In this document: positions 61,132 through 64,000 of the stretch, piece after piece
Layout of the letters: each line of letters begins with the position of its first letter
How positions within the stretch are numbered: position 1 is the first letter of the stretch
DNA from: CAWFXC01 sp963819735
GTDB lineage: Bacteria > Actinomycetota > Acidimicrobiia > IMCC26256 > DASPTH01
Direction of reading: 5' to 3'
DNA: 64,000 nucleotides
NCBI GenBank assembly: GCA_963819735.1
Contig: CAWFXC010000005.1
Location: 682,001-746,000, forward strand
Position numbers and translations under genes: made by a program
Notes under the pieces: model-generated
The model's database searches: none
What the model was told of the DNA's origin: nothing
The model's input: only the letters and a program-made list of their open reading frames with translations

Positions 61132-61596
61132 CTACGCGTCGGGCGGGGGCTGGAACATGAACTCTTCCATCATCGGGCGGATGGCGACGTCGACGTATTC
61201 GATGCGCACACCGAGCGGATCGCGGTGGTAGGTGAACATCGTCGGGCTCGTCGACCCTTCGCGTCCGTTCAGTTCCAGCGGACACTGCGACGTGGTGAGG
61301 CTGCCGGAGTCGGTCACCAGGTCGTCGGAGAAGAACCCGATGTGGTGGAGGTTGGAGTGCTCGTTGCACACCCACACCGTGCCGGGCATCTCCTGGATGA
61401 GCTCCAGGTACGGCGCGGCAGTTGAGTAGCAGATGCGGTTGGGTACGACGCGGTCGACGCCCTCGCCGTCGCGCACCTCGACGTCACCTTCCATGACCGG
61501 ACCCCACACGGTGCCGAGCAGTTCGGTGAAGTGCGCCATCGCGGCATCGAGATCAGGCACGACGATCCCGACGTGGTACATCTCGCTCGTACTCAT
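61132..61596 (-). CDS. VOC-superfamily protein
   Basis: A 154-residue VOC protein: YHVGIVVPDLDAAMAHFTELLG in module 1, with His as first ligand, then PYLELIQEMPGTVW (Glu) and SNLHHIGFFSDDL (His). This ligand layout resembles methylmalonyl-CoA-epimerase-like members. It starts at 61596 (MSTSEMY), 24 nt downstream of the MarR gene on the same strand, so the two may be cotranscribed. Epimerase, lyase or drug-binding roles cannot be told apart. Confidence 0.75.
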   Translation of the reverse strand: MSTSEMYHVGIVVPDLDAAMAHFTELLGTVWGPVMEGDVEVRDGEGVDRVVPNRICYSTAAPYLELIQEMPGTVWVCNEHSNLHHIGFFSDDLVTDSGSLTTSQCPLELNGREGSTSPTMFTYHRDPLGVRIEYVDVAIRPMMEEFMFQPPPDA

Positions 61597-61620
61597 GGTC
61601 CCCCCTGGTGCGACTCGTGA

Positions 61621-62127
61621 TCAGTGACTCAGCGCGATCTTCGCATCGGCATCGGCGACCTTGCGCAGGAGGTCGCGGAGGCGCCGCTGCTCGAGCGGGG
61701 TGAGCGCGTCGAACGCGGCCGGCGGATCGTAGAGCGCGTCGAGCGCGCGCCGGCGCAAGGCCCATCCCGCCGGCGTGAGCACCAGCGTCTTGACCCGACG
61801 GTCGGTCGGGTGCGGACGGCGCTCGGCGAGGCCGCGTTCATCGAGGCCGTCGGCCAGGGAGGTGACGTAGGACGCGTCGCAACCCCAGTGTTCGGCGAGG
61901 TCGCCCATCCGCACGCCGACGTTCGTTGCCGCGTCGCCCGGTTCGTCGCCGGCGGCGGGGCAGCCGACTGCAAGACCGCCACCGAGGTGGATCAGTGCCT
62001 TCAGCAGACCGGGGGAGAGGCCGACCTCGGCGCAGACCCGGTGCACGCGGTCGTGCCCCTGGCCCTCGAGGAGCAGTTCGTGCATCGTCTGCCACGCATC
62101 ACGGGCCACGTCGCGATCACTGCTCAC
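61621..62127 (-). CDS. MarR-family transcriptional regulator
   Basis: Winged-helix regulator of 168 residues. The HTH reads MGDLAEHWGCDASYVTSLADGLDERGL, and the wing ERRPHPTDRRVKTLVLTPAGW is the MarR signature. Helices at both ends form the dimer interface. GTG 62127 is chosen because TAGACT (62134-62139, minus) is 6 nt upstream, a leaderless arrangement; GTG 62130 is the alternative. It is divergent from the DrrAB-type exporter and probably represses it through the palindrome at 62163-62180, responding to a toxic ligand. Confidence 0.85.
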   Translation of the reverse strand: MSSDRDVARDAWQTMHELLLEGQGHDRVHRVCAEVGLSPGLLKALIHLGGGLAVGCPAAGDEPGDAATNVGVRMGDLAEHWGCDASYVTSLADGLDERGLAERRPHPTDRRVKTLVLTPAGWALRRRALDALYDPPAAFDALTPLEQRRLRDLLRKVADADAKIALSH

Positions 62128-62162
62128 CACCGAAGTCTAGTCCCGATACTTGATGTTTGTCG

Positions 62163-62180
62163 ATTGTTCAGATGACCAAT
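62163..62180. promoter_or_regulatory. MarR-type operator
   Basis: ATTGTTCAGATGACCAAT is an 18-bp palindrome of the form ATTGnTCAnnTGAnCAAT. It sits between the divergent MarR and ABC exporter genes, just upstream of a TTGACA -35 hexamer, where a bound repressor would block both promoters. Confidence 0.65.
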
Positions 62181-62182
62181 AC

Positions 62183-62213
62183 TTGACATCCATCAACCAA
62201 TCGCGGCTACGCT
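62183..62213 (+). promoter_or_regulatory. Promoter of the ABC exporter operon
   Basis: TTGACA at 62183-62188 and TACGCT at 62208-62213, 19 bp apart. The -10 ends 6 nt before the GTG at 62220, so the transcript is probably leaderless. Confidence 0.55.
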
Positions 62214-62219
62214 GGCCCC

Positions 62220-63218
62220 GTGACCAACAACTCGAACGGGACTGCCAGTCGGAACGGCACCGGGTCGGCGGCGATCGTGGCCGACGGCCTGGTGAAGCAC
62301 TTCGGTGAGGTCGAGGCGGTCAAGGGCGTCTCCTTCGAGGTGCCGGAGGGCAAGGTGCTCGGCCTGCTCGGGCCCAACGGCGCGGGCAAGACCACCGTCG
62401 TGCGCATGCTGACCACCTTGGCCGCCCCCGACGGCGGCAGCGCCAGCGTGCTGGGGGTCGACGTGCAGAAGGACCCGCAGCGGGTCAGGGCGTCGATCGG
62501 TCTGGCCGGCCAGTACGCCGCAGTCGACGAGAACCTCACCGGCCGCGAGAACCTGCGCCTGGTCGGCAAGCTCACGCACTTGTCGCGGGCCGAGATCGAA
62601 CGACGGACTGACGATCTCCTCGCTCGTTTCGCGCTCACGCACGCGGCCGACCGGGTGTCGCGCACCTACTCCGGCGGCATGCGGCGTCGGCTCGACCTCG
62701 CCGCGGCGCTGGTCCACGAGCCGCCGGTCCTGTTCCTCGACGAACCGACCACCGGTCTCGACCCGCAAGGTCGCAACGAGCTGTGGGGGGTGATCGAGGG
62801 CCTGGTCGAGGGCGGCACGACCGTGCTGCTCACCACCCAGTACCTCGAAGAGGCCGACTACCTCGCCGATCGCATCGTGGTGATCGACCACGGCTCGGTG
62901 ATCGCCGAGGGCACGGCAGCCGAGCTCAAGGCGCGGCTCGGCGCGACCGTGATCGAGATCGCGTTCCGCGACGACGCGAGCGCGACCACCGCCGCGGAAC
63001 AGCTCATGCAGTTCGGCAACGTCAATCACGACGGCAAGGTCGTCGGCATCAACGTGGCCGGGGGCGGTGGGGCCAGCGTGATGCTCGAAGCAGTCCGCGT
63101 GCTCGACCGCGCGCACCTGGATCCGGCGACGCTGGTGTTGCGGGAGCCGACCCTCGACGACGTGTTCCTGGAGCTCACCGGGCGCGCCACCACCGACGAC
63201 GACGGGAGCGAGCGATGA
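62220..63218 (+). CDS. ABC transporter ATP-binding protein, DrrA family
   Basis: Nucleotide-binding subunit of an exporter, 332 residues. Walker A is GPNGAGKTT (residues 51-59), the Q-loop region ASIGLAGQYAAVDENLTGREN, the signature TYSGGMRRRLDLAAAL, Walker B VLFLDEPTTGLD, and the switch LTTQYLEEAD. After the ATPase core a C-terminal extension (VLREPTLDDVFLELTGRA) is typical of daunorubicin-resistance DrrA. Its stop overlaps the permease ATG (ATGA). Exports a hydrophobic compound, probably under MarR control. Confidence 0.9.
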   Translation: MTNNSNGTASRNGTGSAAIVADGLVKHFGEVEAVKGVSFEVPEGKVLGLLGPNGAGKTTVVRMLTTLAAPDGGSASVLGVDVQKDPQRVRASIGLAGQYAAVDENLTGRENLRLVGKLTHLSRAEIERRTDDLLARFALTHAADRVSRTYSGGMRRRLDLAAALVHEPPVLFLDEPTTGLDPQGRNELWGVIEGLVEGGTTVLLTTQYLEEADYLADRIVVIDHGSVIAEGTAAELKARLGATVIEIAFRDDASATTAAEQLMQFGNVNHDGKVVGINVAGGGGASVMLEAVRVLDRAHLDPATLVLREPTLDDVFLELTGRATTDDDGSER

Positions 63219-64000
63219 CCACGGTGAACGTCCCCTCAACGCGCACCGGCGCGATCGCGGTGCCTCGCACCAACCGCGGCCACGTGGTGGGCGACGCGCT
63301 CACGATGACGTGGCGCAACATCCTCAATCTCCGGCGGAACCCGCAGCTGTTGGTGTTCGCCACCATCCAGCCGGTGATCTTCGTGGTGATGTTCCGCTAC
63401 GTGTTCGGCGGCGCCATCAGCGGCAGTCTTCCCGCCGGGCAGTCCTACATCGACTACCTCATGCCGGGCATCTTCGTGCAGACGATCGTGTTCGGCGCGC
63501 TCACCACCGGCGTCGGCCTCGCCGACGACCTGCACAAGGGGCTCATCGACCGCTTCCGATCACTGCCCATGGCGCGGTCGGCGGTGCTCGTCGGCCGCAC
63601 CGGCGCCGACCTCGTGCGCAACTTCTTCGTCGTCATCCTGATGTGCGTCGTCGGCGTGATCGTCGGGTGGACGATCGGCACGAACGTCTGGGGCCTCATC
63701 GGCGCCATCGCCATCATCCTCGCCTTCGCCTACTCACTGTCGTGGGTGTTCGCCATCGTCGGGCTCTCGGTGAAGGACGCCGAGACCGCCCAGGCGGTGT
63801 CGTTCCCGATCCTGGCGCCGCTGGTGTTCGCGTCGTCGGCGTTCGTGCCGGTGGCGACGATGCCATCGTGGCTGCAGGGGTGGGCCAACAACCAGCCGGT
63901 GTCGGCGGTGGTGAACGCCGCTCGGGCGCTCACGGTTGGCGGGCCCACCGCCCACGACGTGTGGGTGGCCATCGCCTGGATCGTGGGGATCATCGCGGTG
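63215..64000 (+). CDS. ABC-2 type transporter permease, DrrB family (3' end beyond window)
   Basis: Membrane subunit partnered with the DrrA-type ATPase; 262 residues are visible and the gene runs off the right edge. A cytosolic N-terminus leads to membrane segments at LLVFATIQPVIFVVMFRYVF, IFVQTIVFGALTTGVGL, FFVVILMCVVGVIVGWTI, LIGAIAIILAFAYSLSWVF and FPILAPLVFASSAFVPV. The amphipathic LIDRFRSLPMARSAVLVGR and the WLQGWANNQPVSAVVNAARAL loop are typical ABC-2 permease elements. The ATG lies in the stop of the ATPase gene, so the two are translationally coupled. Confidence 0.85.
   Translation, partial: MTTVNVPSTRTGAIAVPRTNRGHVVGDALTMTWRNILNLRRNPQLLVFATIQPVIFVVMFRYVFGGAISGSLPAGQSYIDYLMPGIFVQTIVFGALTTGVGLADDLHKGLIDRFRSLPMARSAVLVGRTGADLVRNFFVVILMCVVGVIVGWTIGTNVWGLIGAIAIILAFAYSLSWVFAIVGLSVKDAETAQAVSFPILAPLVFASSAFVPVATMPSWLQGWANNQPVSAVVNAARALTVGGPTAHDVWVAIAWIVGIIAV

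Noticed and set aside
1..64000. CRISPR arrays, tRNA or rRNA genes, insertion sequences
   Set aside because: No regularly spaced repeats, no cloverleaf with a TTCGA loop, and no transposase were seen. The repeats present are in-gene or short.

Overview
The window is high-GC, gene-dense DNA, consistent with an actinobacterium. Evidence includes three F420-type luciferase-like oxidoreductases, a DUF222/13E12 HNH gene behind a perfect Gram-positive LexA box, a DrrA/DrrB-type exporter, and many promoters of the form TAnnnT followed 6-9 nt later by a start codon (leaderless transcripts). The gene mix, with many SDRs, CaiB/BaiF CoA-transferases, VOC proteins, NTF2-like proteins and DUF35/thiolase pairs, resembles environmental Acidimicrobiia or mycobacteria-like heterotrophs. 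That taxonomic placement is inference. I saw no rRNA, tRNA, CRISPR array or insertion sequence.

Layout. 0.1-4.4 kb: a frameshifted GH15 glucoamylase/trehalase, a type II NADH dehydrogenase and an LLM oxidoreductase. 4.4-16.2 kb: VOC proteins, a CoA-transferase, an enoyl-CoA hydratase, four SDRs, an FMN 2-hydroxyacid dehydrogenase, a TauD dioxygenase with an alpha/beta hydrolase, and a second LLM protein. 16.2-21.3 kb: a Xi-class GST, an ACAD10/11-type kinase beside an ACAD11-type dehydrogenase, and two SDRs. 21.3-27.2 kb: a split MaoC pair, a zinc alcohol dehydrogenase, an SMP-30 lactonase, a 3-hydroxyisobutyrate-dehydrogenase-like protein with a Ser-rich repeat insertion, an MftD-like FMN protein and an NTF2-like remnant. 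27.2-32.4 kb: an IclR regulator divergent from a double CaiB protein, followed by DUF35 and thiolase genes. 32.4-43.5 kb: a second TauD, two D-aminoacylase-like amidohydrolases, the SOS-boxed HNH gene, an esterase, a VOC protein, a third LLM protein, two NAD(P)-binding oxidoreductases and a Cys-less isochorismatase-fold protein. 43.5-47.6 kb: a minus-strand run of NTF2-like, PaaI thioesterase, TusA-like/ferritin-like di-iron fusion, cytosolic PhnD-like and ACAD-like genes. The last three overlap. 47.8-56.3 kb: a hydrolase, an SDR, two amidohydrolases, a fused DUF35-thiolase, a CoA-transferase, an SDR and a small membrane protein. 56.3-61.6 kb: a mesaconyl-CoA pair (meh, mct), an epoxide hydrolase, and EthD, SDR and VOC genes. 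61.6-64.0 kb: a MarR regulator divergent from an ABC exporter whose permease runs off the right edge.

Taken together this is mostly accessory catabolism: acyl-CoA activation and transfer, hydration, dehydrogenation, retro-aldol or thiolytic cleavage, ring or ester opening, and efflux. No single complete pathway is present. The best candidates for something undescribed are the ACAD / PhnD-like / TusA-ferritin operon (44.5-47.6 kb), the double CaiB protein whose N-terminal half lacks the catalytic aspartate, and the kinase-ACAD pair.

At least seven genes are broken by single-base frame changes while both halves stay conserved. Most look like one extra base. This probably reflects sequence or assembly errors rather than gene decay, so these genes are annotated across the breaks.
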